IMG/VR virus record: IMGVR_UViG_3300017788_000136
Coordinates: 1-27,629 of that record
Origin: a virus
Strand: one strand, 5' to 3'
DNA length: 27,629 nt
Part shown: piece by piece, positions 7,311-15,308 of the stretch
Layout of the letters: every line of letters begins with the position of its first letter
Position numbering within the stretch: the first letter of the stretch is position 1
Notes under the pieces: model-generated
What the model was told of the DNA's origin: nothing
Seen by the model: only the letters and a program-made list of their open reading frames with translations
Database searches by the model: none
Position numbers and translations under genes: made by a program

Positions 7311-7530
7311 CGATGACACGGTTGGGGGCTAGGGTTTACAGTCATTCCGCCTTCATTCGGAAGCACTCCTTTCCCTTCAGCGTCATTGTCTGTGATAACC
7401 CGTTATGGTATTGCGGATTGTCATCACAGCGACACCCAACCACTAATCTCTCAGAAGTCATTCCTTGACCAATGAGGCAATAGCAAGTAATGTTCATCAA
7501 CAACGAAAGACCACACAGGAGGGTCACCAC
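7311..7530 (+). promoter_or_regulatory. 220-base non-coding leader with possible hairpins and promoter
   Basis: No supportable gene is seen here. Possible stems are TTCCG/CGGAA (7345-7349 with 7358-7362), TGTC-TGTGAT with ATCACA-GC-GACA (7387-7396 with 7423-7434) and a long-range GGTTGGG/CCCAACC (7320-7326 with 7435-7441). TTGACC (7465-7470), 17 bases before TAATGT (7488-7493), is a weak promoter candidate. AGGAGGG at 7517-7523 is the ribosome site for the gene at 7531. This is the longest gene-free stretch in the window. Confidence 0.4.
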
Positions 7531-8544
7531 ATGCAATTAAGCGGAAAGAAGATGGGCAGTATCAAAGCCCTGAAAGAATCGCTGAAAAAAGGCGGTTCAT
7601 CTTCGGGTACATACATCAAGAATGTACCCGCAGAAGGAATCACGGTTCGGTTTCTCACGGAACCAGAAGAATGGTTCGGCTTCCACGAGTATTGGAACGA
7701 TGAAGGAAAGAACTTCGTGCCAATGGCTCAGGGTGAAGTTCTGCCTGACGGTTCACGACCATCATTCAGGTATCTCACGCAGGCGGTTGACATTGCCAAT
7801 GACCGTGTTATTCCTCTCAAACTTGCGAAGACTGCCGCCAACAGTCTCATTCTGAAGTACGACAAGTTCGGAACGATTCTTGACCGCAACTACGAGTTGC
7901 AGAAACACGGCGAAGGGCTTGATACCACCTACGATGTCACTCCCGATGCACCATCAAAGTTGAATCTCGCCAAGTACGAGACACTTGACCTTGAACAGAT
8001 TCTGATTGATGCACGAGCATCTGCGCTTGGCGAAACAGAAAAGCCAGAATCGTCACCATCGGTTGACGATGACGAGATAGATGACGATGACGATGACATT
8101 CCGACACCGCCGATTGCGGCAAAGAAGAAGTTGGTAGCCGCAGGCAAAGCACCTACTTTGGCACCGCCATCCATCACTTACGAGCAAATCTTCCCGACAG
8201 TCAAGGGTGAACAGATTGTGCGTGAGGATTACACGAAGCAAGAACTTGTGGAATGTGCCAACACTCAGCAAGTCTGGCTACAGGAAATCGCTGAAGCGTG
8301 GAACATTGAGTGGGATGCTGGCGATGATGACGGTTACGACACCGTTGATGCCATCCTGAAGTCGCAGTCTGAAATGAAGGCGATGACGAGCAAGGTAGAT
8401 GGCGATTCACAGTCGCTGGACAGCGAAACCTTGAACGGGATGAAACTCCGTGATTTGCGTATCATCGCAGACTCGCTGGACATTGACCATGAAGACATGA
8501 CCAAAGAGCAGTTGATTACTGCTATCATTCAGGAACAGGAATAA
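7531..8544 (+). CDS. Probable single-stranded DNA-binding protein with acidic and SAP/HeH-like tail
   Basis: A protein of 337 residues. The ATG at 7531 is chosen because AGGAGGG lies seven bases upstream; the longer in-frame TTG at 7465 lies within the leader. The N-terminal half (residues about 20-165) contains VRFLTEPEEWFGFHEYW and a later RNYELQKHGEGLDTTYDVTP-type segment, features I associate with phage gp32-like OB-fold ssDNA-binding proteins. It is followed by an almost purely acidic stretch (about 178-192), a Pro/Ala/Lys linker, and a C-terminal MKLRDLRIIADSLDI helix-extended-helix of SAP or HeH type (about 300-337). An acidic interior and small DNA-binding tail suit a protein recruiting replication partners. 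It stands alone between two structured non-coding stretches. The function rests on pattern memory and is moderately sure. Confidence 0.6.
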   Translation: MQLSGKKMGSIKALKESLKKGGSSSGTYIKNVPAEGITVRFLTEPEEWFGFHEYWNDEGKNFVPMAQGEVLPDGSRPSFRYLTQAVDIANDRVIPLKLAKTAANSLILKYDKFGTILDRNYELQKHGEGLDTTYDVTPDAPSKLNLAKYETLDLEQILIDARASALGETEKPESSPSVDDDEIDDDDDDIPTPPIAAKKKLVAAGKAPTLAPPSITYEQIFPTVKGEQIVREDYTKQELVECANTQQVWLQEIAEAWNIEWDAGDDDGYDTVDAILKSQSEMKAMTSKVDGDSQSLDSETLNGMKLRDLRIIADSLDIDHEDMTKEQLITAIIQEQE

Positions 8545-8550
8545 GTCTCG

Positions 8551-8619
8551 GCGGCGCAGGGTGCTTGCGATTGTCAAGGTACAACTGGCTTCGCTCCCCT
8601 TCAAGACATCCTGCGCCGC
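8551..8619 (+). other. Structured intergenic RNA element
   Basis: GCGGCGCAGG (8551-8560) pairs perfectly with CCTGCGCCGC (8610-8619). The stem extends by three further pairs, including one G-T wobble (8561-8563 with 8607-8609) and, after a one-base bulge, by CTTG/CAAG (8564-8567 with 8602-8605). The inner loop can form AAGG/CCTT. There is no T-run. It fills nearly the whole gap between two genes. Confidence 0.5.
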
Positions 8620-8643
8620 TTCCACTTCTAAACGAGGAACACT

Positions 8644-8946
8644 ATGGCAAAGACTAAGAATCCATTTGACAAGAACCGAGAACCGAAGCGTCACGATGTA
8701 GCGGAACTTCTGCTATCTGGCGAAATCGTCTCTTGGTCAGACATCTGCAATGCGGTAGGCAACTTCTCACCACGCTCAATGGGCTATGTATTGCGTGCGT
8801 TGGAGGACAACGGCGTTTCGCTTCTGCGGTTGCGTGACCCTGAGCAAGGAACCTTGTATCGGTTTGACCCAGGCACGCCATTTGAAGACCGCTACCGACT
8901 AAGCAAGAAGGATGGCCCCGATGCGAAACGACAGCGGGGTTCATGA
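8644..8946 (+). CDS. Hypothetical winged-helix-like protein
   Basis: A protein of 100 residues with a GAGGA ribosome site just upstream. After a basic N-terminus, residues about 18-70 read as three helices and a wing (VAELLLSGEIVSWSDICNAV, then SPRSMGYVLRALEDNG, then LLRLRDPEQGTLYRF), which suggests a small winged-helix DNA-binding fold without a named family. The C-terminus is basic. Its last codons overlap the next gene. Confidence 0.65.
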   Translation: MAKTKNPFDKNREPKRHDVAELLLSGEIVSWSDICNAVGNFSPRSMGYVLRALEDNGVSLLRLRDPEQGTLYRFDPGTPFEDRYRLSKKDGPDAKRQRGS

Positions 8947-9187
8947 AGAGCCGTACTTCTGCAACAAGTGTGGCAGGGTACTTCTAACTACTTCACCGCA
9001 GGTGCAGTTCTGGCTTGTATCTGCGGAAAGACCAAGACCAAGAGTTGTTCGCTGTCCGCAACACATCACGGATTGGGCGATGCGTTCCGCTAAGATGAAG
9101 CGAAGCAAAGCGAACTACAAGTGGAAGAGGCTTGCGAAAGAACAAGACAATCCACCCGAATCACTAGCAATAGAACCATTCTTCTGA
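8921..9187 (+). CDS. Small zinc-ribbon-like protein
   Basis: A protein of 88 residues from ATG 8921; an in-frame ATG at 8912 exists, but AAGGATGG (8908-8914) is correctly spaced only for 8921. CNKC (Cys14, Cys17) and CPQH (Cys45, His48) are spaced as a zinc ribbon with about 27 residues between the pairs. A basic helical segment follows (SAKMKRSKANYKWKRLAKE). It could bind nucleic acid; no specific family is recognised. It overlaps the preceding gene by 26 bases. Confidence 0.65.
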   Translation: MRNDSGVHEEPYFCNKCGRVLLTTSPQVQFWLVSAERPRPRVVRCPQHITDWAMRSAKMKRSKANYKWKRLAKEQDNPPESLAIEPFF

Positions 9188-9203
9188 AGGGGAGATAAAC
9201 ACC

Positions 9204-9659
9204 ATGCAGACATTTCTACCGCTACCTGACTATCAGGCGAGTGCGGAAGTGTTAGATAATAAGCGGCTCGGCAAGCAGCGTGTTGAAGCCATGCAGATTC
9301 TGAAAGCGCTGTTGAGCGAATACGAAGGCACGAAGTACGGCTGGAAGAACCATCCAGCAACCCGAATGTGGAAAGGTCACGCCTTGTCTCTTTCCAACTA
9401 CGGAATACTTGTTTGCGTTGAATGGAAAGGTCGGGGGTTTCAAGACACCTGTTCGCAGAAGATTTCCGACCTGAGATTGAAGTTGATTAAGCACGAAAGC
9501 AGTTTCGTTCCGCCCGACTGGTTCGGTGACAAAGCATTTCACGAGTCGCATCAGTCAAATCTTCTTCGCAAACTACCATCGCACTATCTCAAGTTCGGCT
9601 GGCAAGTGGATGCTTCGCTAGATTATGTCTGGCCACAACCACGAGTGGAAGGCAAGTGA
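9204..9659 (+). CDS. Pyrimidine dimer DNA glycosylase / endonuclease V-like protein
   Basis: A protein of 151 residues with AAGGGGAG at 9187-9194. Almost the whole length matches the Pyr_excise family pattern as found in actinobacteria: MQTFLPLPDY at the N-terminus, SAEVLDNKRLGKQRVEAMQIL, GWKNHPATRMWKGH, a PPDWFGDKAFHESHQSNLLRK block, and YVWP near the end. The founding member, T4 DenV, cuts at UV-induced cyclobutane dimers by glycosylase and lyase steps using the N-terminal amine; after Met removal the residue here would be Gln rather than the Thr of DenV, as in other members of this subfamily. It would repair UV damage in the phage DNA, which suits a sunlit habitat. Confidence 0.85.
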   Translation: MQTFLPLPDYQASAEVLDNKRLGKQRVEAMQILKALLSEYEGTKYGWKNHPATRMWKGHALSLSNYGILVCVEWKGRGFQDTCSQKISDLRLKLIKHESSFVPPDWFGDKAFHESHQSNLLRKLPSHYLKFGWQVDASLDYVWPQPRVEGK

Positions 9660-9955
9660 TGTTCATACTTCAGAAGAAGAATGAAAGAGGCTGGCGGCGC
9701 TTCATAGTTAGTGAGATTTCGCTCGCAAGATTTGGCGGAACTACGAATGTTGTTCGTCGTGCCATGACTTTTGAAGATGAGAAAGCGGCGGATTTCTTTC
9801 GCACCATTCACAGTCTCGCTTCGTTTGATGTTGTGGAATCGGATGAAACCGATGACCAAGACGCAGAACATCAAGAGTGGTGGAGAGAACAGTCCGAAAG
9901 AAAAGAGCGAGAAAAGATGATGAAGAAGTTGGATAGGAAATGGCGTGACAAGTGA
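9659..9955 (+). CDS. Hypothetical charged protein
   Basis: A protein of 98 residues from the ATG at 9659, which overlaps the preceding stop (TGATG). The N-terminal half contains a strand-helix pattern with RFIVSEISLARFGGTTNVVRRAM; the C-terminal half is an acidic patch (ESDETDDQD) followed by a highly charged helix (REQSERKEREKMMKKLDRKWRDK), probably coiled coil. No family is recognised. It overlaps the polymerase start by four bases and is therefore likely coupled to it. Confidence 0.7.
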   Translation: MFILQKKNERGWRRFIVSEISLARFGGTTNVVRRAMTFEDEKAADFFRTIHSLASFDVVESDETDDQDAEHQEWWREQSERKEREKMMKKLDRKWRDK

Positions 9956-12612
9956 CGAACTTCTTCCACACTCATGTTCATTCTGAATTTTCTTGCCTTG
10001 ATGGAATGGCGGAGATAGCGAGACTTGCCGAAAAAGCAAGCCGTGAAGGACAGCCAGCGCTCGCATTGACCGACCACGGCAATATGAGTGGCGCCTTCCA
10101 GTTGTACAAGGCGTGCAAGAAGAGTGGGATACTGCCGTTCGTAGGCTTGGAAGCGTATGTCGTTCAGGACAGGGATGACAAGAAGGCGAAGCGCAACCAT
10201 TTGTCGCTCATTGCTTACAGCACGAAGGGCTACCAGAATCTGGTACGGCTTTCCACGCTCTCAAACAGCCGTGACAACTACCATTACAAGCCACTGCTTG
10301 ACTTGAACGACCTGTCAGATTTGGCGAGCGACAAAGCGCTGGAAGGAATCGTTGCGATGACAGGCTGCTATTTCGGGCTTGTTCCGCAGGCGGTAGTCCA
10401 TGATGATGTTGAGCGTGCGGCAAGGATAACTAAACTTCTGGCTTCGCTGTTTGACAGGGTGTTCGTGGAAGTGCAGAACCATCGCACCGACCACGGTGAC
10501 GGTTGGAATGATGACAAACTTGTTGATGCCCTGTTCGGCATGGCTAACCAGATTGGATTGCCGACCATTGCTTCTCAGGATTCGCACTACTGCGACAAGT
10601 CAGACAAAGAACTTCACAATATGATGAGGATGATTGCCTATTCCGCCGACGAGAAAGATTTGTCGTATCCAGGAGACAGTTACCATCTTGCTTCTACGAG
10701 TTGGGTTCAGAAACACTTTCCAGAACCTGTGTGGAATGCTTCCGAAGAGGCTTGTGGCTGGCTACTTGAAAATCACTCGCTATCCATTCCGCCGCTGGAT
10801 TCGTACAAGTATTTCATTCCAGCCATCACGAAGAATCCGTTGAGGCAGTTGCAGGCGTTGTGTAATGCTCAAATCAAGCATGTCGTATCGTCGTTTCCAG
10901 AAGAACAGGCTGGCAGGTATCGCCAGAGGCTTGAATACGAACTTGCCACCATTGACAAACTCGGCATGGCTGACTACTTCATGCTGGTCAACGATTATGT
11001 CGGCTGGTGTCACGACAACGGCGCATTTGTCACGGCGAGAGGTTCTGCGGCAGGTTCGCTTGTCTGCTGGCTTCTAGGTATCACTCAGGTTGACCCGATT
11101 AAGTGGAAGTTGTCGTTTGAGAGATTCCTGTCGCTTGACCGTATCCGACCACCCGACATTGACCTAGACATTGAAGATGTTCGGCGTGACGAAGTGATTG
11201 AGTACCTGAAAGGCAAGTACGAAATCACGCAGATAGGCACCTACAACCGCTTGTCGTTTGATGAAGAAACTGGTCGTGGCGGATTGTTCGTGCAGTACAT
11301 GAGCGCCAAGCGGAAGATTCTTGGCGATGGATTCCAGCGGTCACTTGGCAGGGTTGAGAACCTGCACGATTTGGATGAAGTGTTCCCGAAAGATGCGGAG
11401 CGACTGCGATTACTTGGTGACATACCATTGCGCCGTTCTCCTGGCGCTCATGCCGCTGGATTCGTAGTGTCTGCGCCTCCGCACCATCGGCTTGAAGACT
11501 GGATTCCTACGATGCTTATTCCTTCATCGGACACGATGGTAACGCAGATGATGATGGATGATGTTGAGGATGCTGGCTTCGTGAAGATTGACTTGCTGGG
11601 GCTTCGTTCTCTCACCACACTTCGGCGTTGTCTAGAAAACATTGGCGGATTGAAGCAGGGAGACATTCCGCTTGACGATGCGAAGACTTTCGCTTTCTTG
11701 CGCAGGGGCAACACGGAAACTGGCGTGTTCCAGTTGGAAGGCTGGACAGCAGCCAGAGGGTGTCGTGAAGTCGGCGTGAAGTCGGTTGATGATTTGATTC
11801 TCGTCAACGCCTTGTACCGACCAGCAACCATCAACAGCGGCTATGTCACTCAGTTCTTGAAGAACAGAAAGAATCCGTCGCTCGTTCGGTATCCAAGTCC
11901 TGTGTTTGAACGCCATCTTGCCGAGACATTCGGCGTACCGTGTTTTCAGGAACAGGTTCTGGAAATCTTGCGAGACTTGGGGATGCCGACCATTGAAATG
12001 AACGCCTTTCTCAAAGCGGTCAAAGGCAAGCATTCAGTCGCTGGCTATTCAGAGGAAGCCGACAAGGTGTTCACAAGTAACAAGACGAAGTTTGAGGAAC
12101 TGTGTCTGAAGTCTGACATGGATAAGAAGCAAACCAAGCAGGCATGGAAACTCGTGGAAGGATTCGCCGCCTACGGATTCAACCGAGCGCACGCAACGGC
12201 GTACAGCCTTCTCGGATACCAGTTGGCGTATTTGAAGACAAACTATCCATTGCAGTTCCACTCGGCGCTTCTGGAAACGACGGTAGGAACCAGCAAAGAA
12301 AAACAGTATGAGAAAGAAACACGGCGAATGGGGGTTAAGATTCTTCCAGCGGATGTGAACCATTCCAGAGTTTCGTGGTCTATTGACGGTGACTCTATTC
12401 GGCGTGGATTGACTTCAATCAAGGGTGTCGGGAACAATGCCGCCGAATCCATTGTCGTCAACGCACCGTTTCAATCGCTTGATGATTTGATTGCACGCTG
12501 TCCTGCTCGTGCCGTGACAGGCGGAAAGAACTGGCGTAGAGAACGAACGCTGAATGGCGTGCTGGAACAACTTCGGAAGAACGGCGCTTTGCAGTCGCTG
12601 GGGATAAAATGA
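9952..12612 (+). CDS. dnaE: DNA polymerase III alpha subunit, short phage DnaE type
   Basis: A protein of 886 residues with a GTG start overlapping the previous stop (GTGA). The N-terminal PHP domain has the HxHxE motif (His8, His10, Glu12) and DHGN (Asp41-His42). The C-family polymerase catalytic site is intact: PPDIDLD with Asp402 and Asp404, and the third carboxylate in VKIDLLG (Asp547), at positions nearly equal to E. coli D401, D403 and D555. A helix-hairpin-helix (LTSIKGVGNNAAESIV) lies near residue 830, after which the protein stops at about 886. It therefore lacks the OB-fold and tau-binding C-terminal domains of the roughly 1160-residue bacterial enzyme. It should be the phage replicase and act without the host clamp-loader link. 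No separate proofreading exonuclease is visible in this window. Confidence 0.93.
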   Translation: MTNFFHTHVHSEFSCLDGMAEIARLAEKASREGQPALALTDHGNMSGAFQLYKACKKSGILPFVGLEAYVVQDRDDKKAKRNHLSLIAYSTKGYQNLVRLSTLSNSRDNYHYKPLLDLNDLSDLASDKALEGIVAMTGCYFGLVPQAVVHDDVERAARITKLLASLFDRVFVEVQNHRTDHGDGWNDDKLVDALFGMANQIGLPTIASQDSHYCDKSDKELHNMMRMIAYSADEKDLSYPGDSYHLASTSWVQKHFPEPVWNASEEACGWLLENHSLSIPPLDSYKYFIPAITKNPLRQLQALCNAQIKHVVSSFPEEQAGRYRQRLEYELATIDKLGMADYFMLVNDYVGWCHDNGAFVTARGSAAGSLVCWLLGITQVDPIKWKLSFERFLSLDRIRPPDIDLDIEDVRRDEVIEYLKGKYEITQIGTYNRLSFDEETGRGGLFVQYMSAKRKILGDGFQRSLGRVENLHDLDEVFPKDAERLRLLGDIPLRRSPGAHAAGFVVSAPPHHRLEDWIPTMLIPSSDTMVTQMMMDDVEDAGFVKIDLLGLRSLTTLRRCLENIGGLKQGDIPLDDAKTFAFLRRGNTETGVFQLEGWTAARGCREVGVKSVDDLILVNALYRPATINSGYVTQFLKNRKNPSLVRYPSPVFERHLAETFGVPCFQEQVLEILRDLGMPTIEMNAFLKAVKGKHSVAGYSEEADKVFTSNKTKFEELCLKSDMDKKQTKQAWKLVEGFAAYGFNRAHATAYSLLGYQLAYLKTNYPLQFHSALLETTVGTSKEKQYEKETRRMGVKILPADVNHSRVSWSIDGDSIRRGLTSIKGVGNNAAESIVVNAPFQSLDDLIARCPARAVTGGKNWRRERTLNGVLEQLRKNGALQSLGIK

Positions 12613-12677
12613 AGTCTGGCTTCCAATCTCAATGACAGCCATCTAGTAATCTTATTCAACTGTTCGCAGGAGGAACG

Positions 12678-13982
12678 ATGAAGAAGCGCCTATCGCAAAT
12701 CGCCACTAAAAACGACGAGAAAGTGACGCTTCTGAACGGTGACTGTGTTCAGGAGTTGAAGAAACTTGCCGATGAATCGGTTCACGCCATTGTCACCGAC
12801 CCGCCCTACGAACTTGGGTTCATGGGTAAGGCTTGGGATGCCACAGGTATCGCATACAACAGCGCAATGTGGGCTGAATGTCTGCGTGTTCTGAAGCCAG
12901 GGGGCCATTTGCTTTCTTTCGGCGGTTCACGCACCTATCACCGTATGGCTGTTGCCATTGAAGATGCTGGGTTTGAGATTCGTGACCAGATTATGTGGGT
13001 CTACGGTTCTGGCTTCCCGAAGTCTGTTGATGTGAGCAAGGCGATTGACAAGTTGCTCGGTGCCGAAAGAAAAGTGGTCGGCTTCAAGAAGGGAACTGGC
13101 ATAGCGCCCGACAACAAGACCGATGGCGGTTATCGTGGCGGTGTCGGTATCAAGCAGGTATCAGTTGATGTTCCTATCACCAAGCCAGCAACCGAGCAAG
13201 CAGAAATCTATGACGGCTTCGGAAGCGCATTGAAACCTTCTCACGAACCAATCGTCATGGCAAGGAAGCCGCTGGAATCAGGTTTGACCATTGGCGAGAA
13301 TGTTCTGAAGCACGGTGCTGGGTGTATCAACATTGACGGTTGCCGTGTTGGTAACGAAGAAATGACCGTATCCGTGAGCGATGGCAAAGTCATTTCAGGT
13401 AATCGTGCTATGGGTGGCGGAAACACTGGAAGGATTGTTGCTGGCACCAAGAGTGGTCGTTGGCCAGCAAACTTCATCCATGACGGTAGCGACGAGGTGC
13501 TGGAACTATTTCCAGATGTGAAAGGTGGTGCTTATCCAGCAAAGCGTGGCAAGAGCAAGATAGGCGCTTTCCATTACGGCGGTGAAGATGAGGACAATCC
13601 ATCGTCATCCAGAATCATGGGTGATGACGGTTCAGCGGCAAGATTCTTCTATTGCTCAAAGACGAATAAGCGTGACAGAAACGAAGGTCTTGACGGTAGA
13701 GAAAAGAAGAAATCTGATACACGCTCAAAGAAATCGGCTGGTCTTTGGCACAGTATGAACGCACCGCACGAGAACCATCATCCGACAGTGAAGCCGACAG
13801 ACCTCATGCGGTATCTGATTCGGCTTGTCACGCCACCATCGGGAGTGGTGCTTGACCCGTTCATGGGAAGCGGTTCAACGGGCAAAGCGGCGGTTCTGGA
13901 AGGATTCAAGTTCATAGGCATTGAGAAAGAAACGGATTTCTTCCAGATAGCAACCATTAGGATTACTCATGTCTCAAGTTGA
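12678..13982 (+). CDS. Site-specific DNA methyltransferase (N4/N6, beta class)
   Basis: A protein of 434 residues with GCAGGAGG upstream of the ATG. Motif IV, DPPYELGFMGKAWD, lies at residues 41-54 and motif I, DPFMGSGSTGKAA, near the C-terminus (393-405), so the order IV before I marks the beta class of amino-methyltransferases in the N6_N4_Mtase family. DPPY supports adenine-N6 or cytosine-N4 methylation. Between them is a long Gly-rich insertion with a likely target-recognition region, and FFYCSKTNKRDRNEG. There is no adjacent restriction nuclease, so it is an orphan methylase, probably protecting phage DNA from host restriction. It overlaps recA by 14 bases. Confidence 0.92.
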   Translation: MKKRLSQIATKNDEKVTLLNGDCVQELKKLADESVHAIVTDPPYELGFMGKAWDATGIAYNSAMWAECLRVLKPGGHLLSFGGSRTYHRMAVAIEDAGFEIRDQIMWVYGSGFPKSVDVSKAIDKLLGAERKVVGFKKGTGIAPDNKTDGGYRGGVGIKQVSVDVPITKPATEQAEIYDGFGSALKPSHEPIVMARKPLESGLTIGENVLKHGAGCINIDGCRVGNEEMTVSVSDGKVISGNRAMGGGNTGRIVAGTKSGRWPANFIHDGSDEVLELFPDVKGGAYPAKRGKSKIGAFHYGGEDEDNPSSSRIMGDDGSAARFFYCSKTNKRDRNEGLDGREKKKSDTRSKKSAGLWHSMNAPHENHHPTVKPTDLMRYLIRLVTPPSGVVLDPFMGSGSTGKAAVLEGFKFIGIEKETDFFQIATIRITHVSS

Positions 13983-15066
13983 AACAAGAAAGGCACCGAT
14001 GAACACCGCAAAAGAGATAATGAAGGAAATCAATTCCATACTCGGCAGTGGGGTTGTGACGCTGGGGAATGATGAACGGCTCGTAGTCAAATACATTCCT
14101 ACAGGCGTGAAGCCGATTGACCATCTGCTAGGTGGCGGAATACCTCGTGGTCGTGTCACGGAACTGTTCGGGGCATACAGCACCATGAAGTCGTACATCG
14201 CACTCAGCACCATTGCGGAAGCGCAGAAAGACGGTTTGGCGTGCGCACTCGTAGATACCGAACACGCTTTTGAACCAGATTGGGCATCAGAGATAGGCGT
14301 GGATACCGATTCGCTTATCTATCAGACACCTGAGACAGGTGAAGAAGCGGTGGATACCATTGAAGCGTTAATCCGCATGGATTGTGGGCTTATCGTATGG
14401 GATTCAATCGCAGCAACGCTTCCACAATCGGAAGCGAGCAAGCGGATGTCAAAAGAAAACATTCAGCCAGCACGACTGGCGGCACTCATGTCTGCTGCGA
14501 TGCGCAGGATTACTGCGGCAAATAGAGACACGGCGTTGTTGTTTATTAATCAGACTCGTGTGAATGTCGGCGTGATGTTTGGCGACCCAGAGGTTGTCGC
14601 TGGTGGCAAAGCGTTGCCGTACTACGCCTCTTACCGTGTTGCGCTTCGCAAAGCAGGCAAAGTCAAAGACAGCACAGATGGATACGATTCGGAAGGCAAG
14701 AAAACGAAAGTGAACACGATTGTAGGAATCAACATTCGTGCCACTCTTGAAAAAAGCAAGTTGTCAGCGCCATCGCAAGAAGTCCTGTTTATGTGGGATG
14801 TTGTGCGTGGAGAAGTAGATGAAATCGGATACTTGATTAGTTGCGGGCTTCTCACAGAAATCATCAAACACGAAGGGAAATCATGGTGGGTAAACGAAGA
14901 CGAGAAGATAGTCGGCATGGACAACTTCCGTGGCTGGCTAAAAAGCAATCGGAAGGTATCCGAAGAGATACATCTGGCGATGTTGAAGCGCCAGAATCCA
15001 AGAAGGGAATCCGATGGAGAGTTAGAACCAGACAAGAAGAAGGCAGGAAGACCGAGAAAGAAATAG
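13969..15066 (+). CDS. recA: RecA-like recombinase with variant Walker A
   Basis: A protein of 365 residues from ATG 13969, overlapping the methyltransferase stop; ATG 13999 is an alternative with an AAAGG nearby. The ATPase core is RecA-like: IPTGVKPIDHLLGGGIPRG, Walker A GAYSTMKS (residues 68-75), Walker B in LIVWDSIAA, and RecA loop-2 and core features FINQTR and GGKALPYYAS. The Walker A has Met where bacterial RecA has Gly (GPESSGKT); phage UvsX also has a bulky residue there. The C-terminus ends in a basic KKKAGRPRKK AT-hook-like tail. It should catalyse strand exchange in recombination-dependent replication and repair, with the ssDNA-binding protein and the three nucleases downstream. 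Confidence 0.92.
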   Translation: MSQVETRKAPMNTAKEIMKEINSILGSGVVTLGNDERLVVKYIPTGVKPIDHLLGGGIPRGRVTELFGAYSTMKSYIALSTIAEAQKDGLACALVDTEHAFEPDWASEIGVDTDSLIYQTPETGEEAVDTIEALIRMDCGLIVWDSIAATLPQSEASKRMSKENIQPARLAALMSAAMRRITAANRDTALLFINQTRVNVGVMFGDPEVVAGGKALPYYASYRVALRKAGKVKDSTDGYDSEGKKTKVNTIVGINIRATLEKSKLSAPSQEVLFMWDVVRGEVDEIGYLISCGLLTEIIKHEGKSWWVNEDEKIVGMDNFRGWLKSNRKVSEEIHLAMLKRQNPRRESDGELEPDKKKAGRPRKK

Positions 15067-15308
15067 CGAAGCATCGTGGCGCTAGGACTCATCCAGCGTC
15101 AGGCGCTTTGCGAATCAAGAATGATGCTTCCGATAAAGAAACGCTGTATGAGATAAAAGATGCGAACAAGACTTACACCATCAAAGGCTCGGAACTGCGT
15201 GACTTGTGGAAGAATGCAGTGAAGCAACTCAAGGAACCTGTGTTCGTTGTGTACTTCAAAGAGTACGACATTACGGTTACAATGACCATCACGAAGGGAA
15301 AAAAATGA
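15063..15308 (+). CDS. Small PD-(D/E)XK nuclease, Hjc/phage resolvase-like (start uncertain)
   Basis: The frame has a family-like N-terminus, AKHRGARTHPASGALRIKND, followed by YEIK (the E-x-K of the active site, with Asp in KNDAS), and PVFVVYFKEYDITVTM. This is the pattern of small phage Holliday-junction-type nucleases of about 80-100 residues. No ATG, GTG or TTG lies at the expected N-terminus. The first codon shown here is ATA at 15063, overlapping the recA TAG stop as ATAG, with AGGAAG at 15045-15050. Alternatives are ATG 14883 (141 residues, 184-base overlap with recA, with GAAGGG before it), TTG 15108 (66 residues, losing the conserved N-terminus) or a -1 frameshift out of recA. The domain is fairly sure, the start is not. 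Confidence 0.6.
   Translation: MAKHRGARTHPASGALRIKNDASDKETLYEIKDANKTYTIKGSELRDLWKNAVKQLKEPVFVVYFKEYDITVTMTITKGKK

Noticed and set aside
7465-7530. Upstream TTG start for the ssDNA-binding gene
   Set aside because: ATG 7531 has a full AGGAGGG seven bases before it, and the additional residues are not protein-like.
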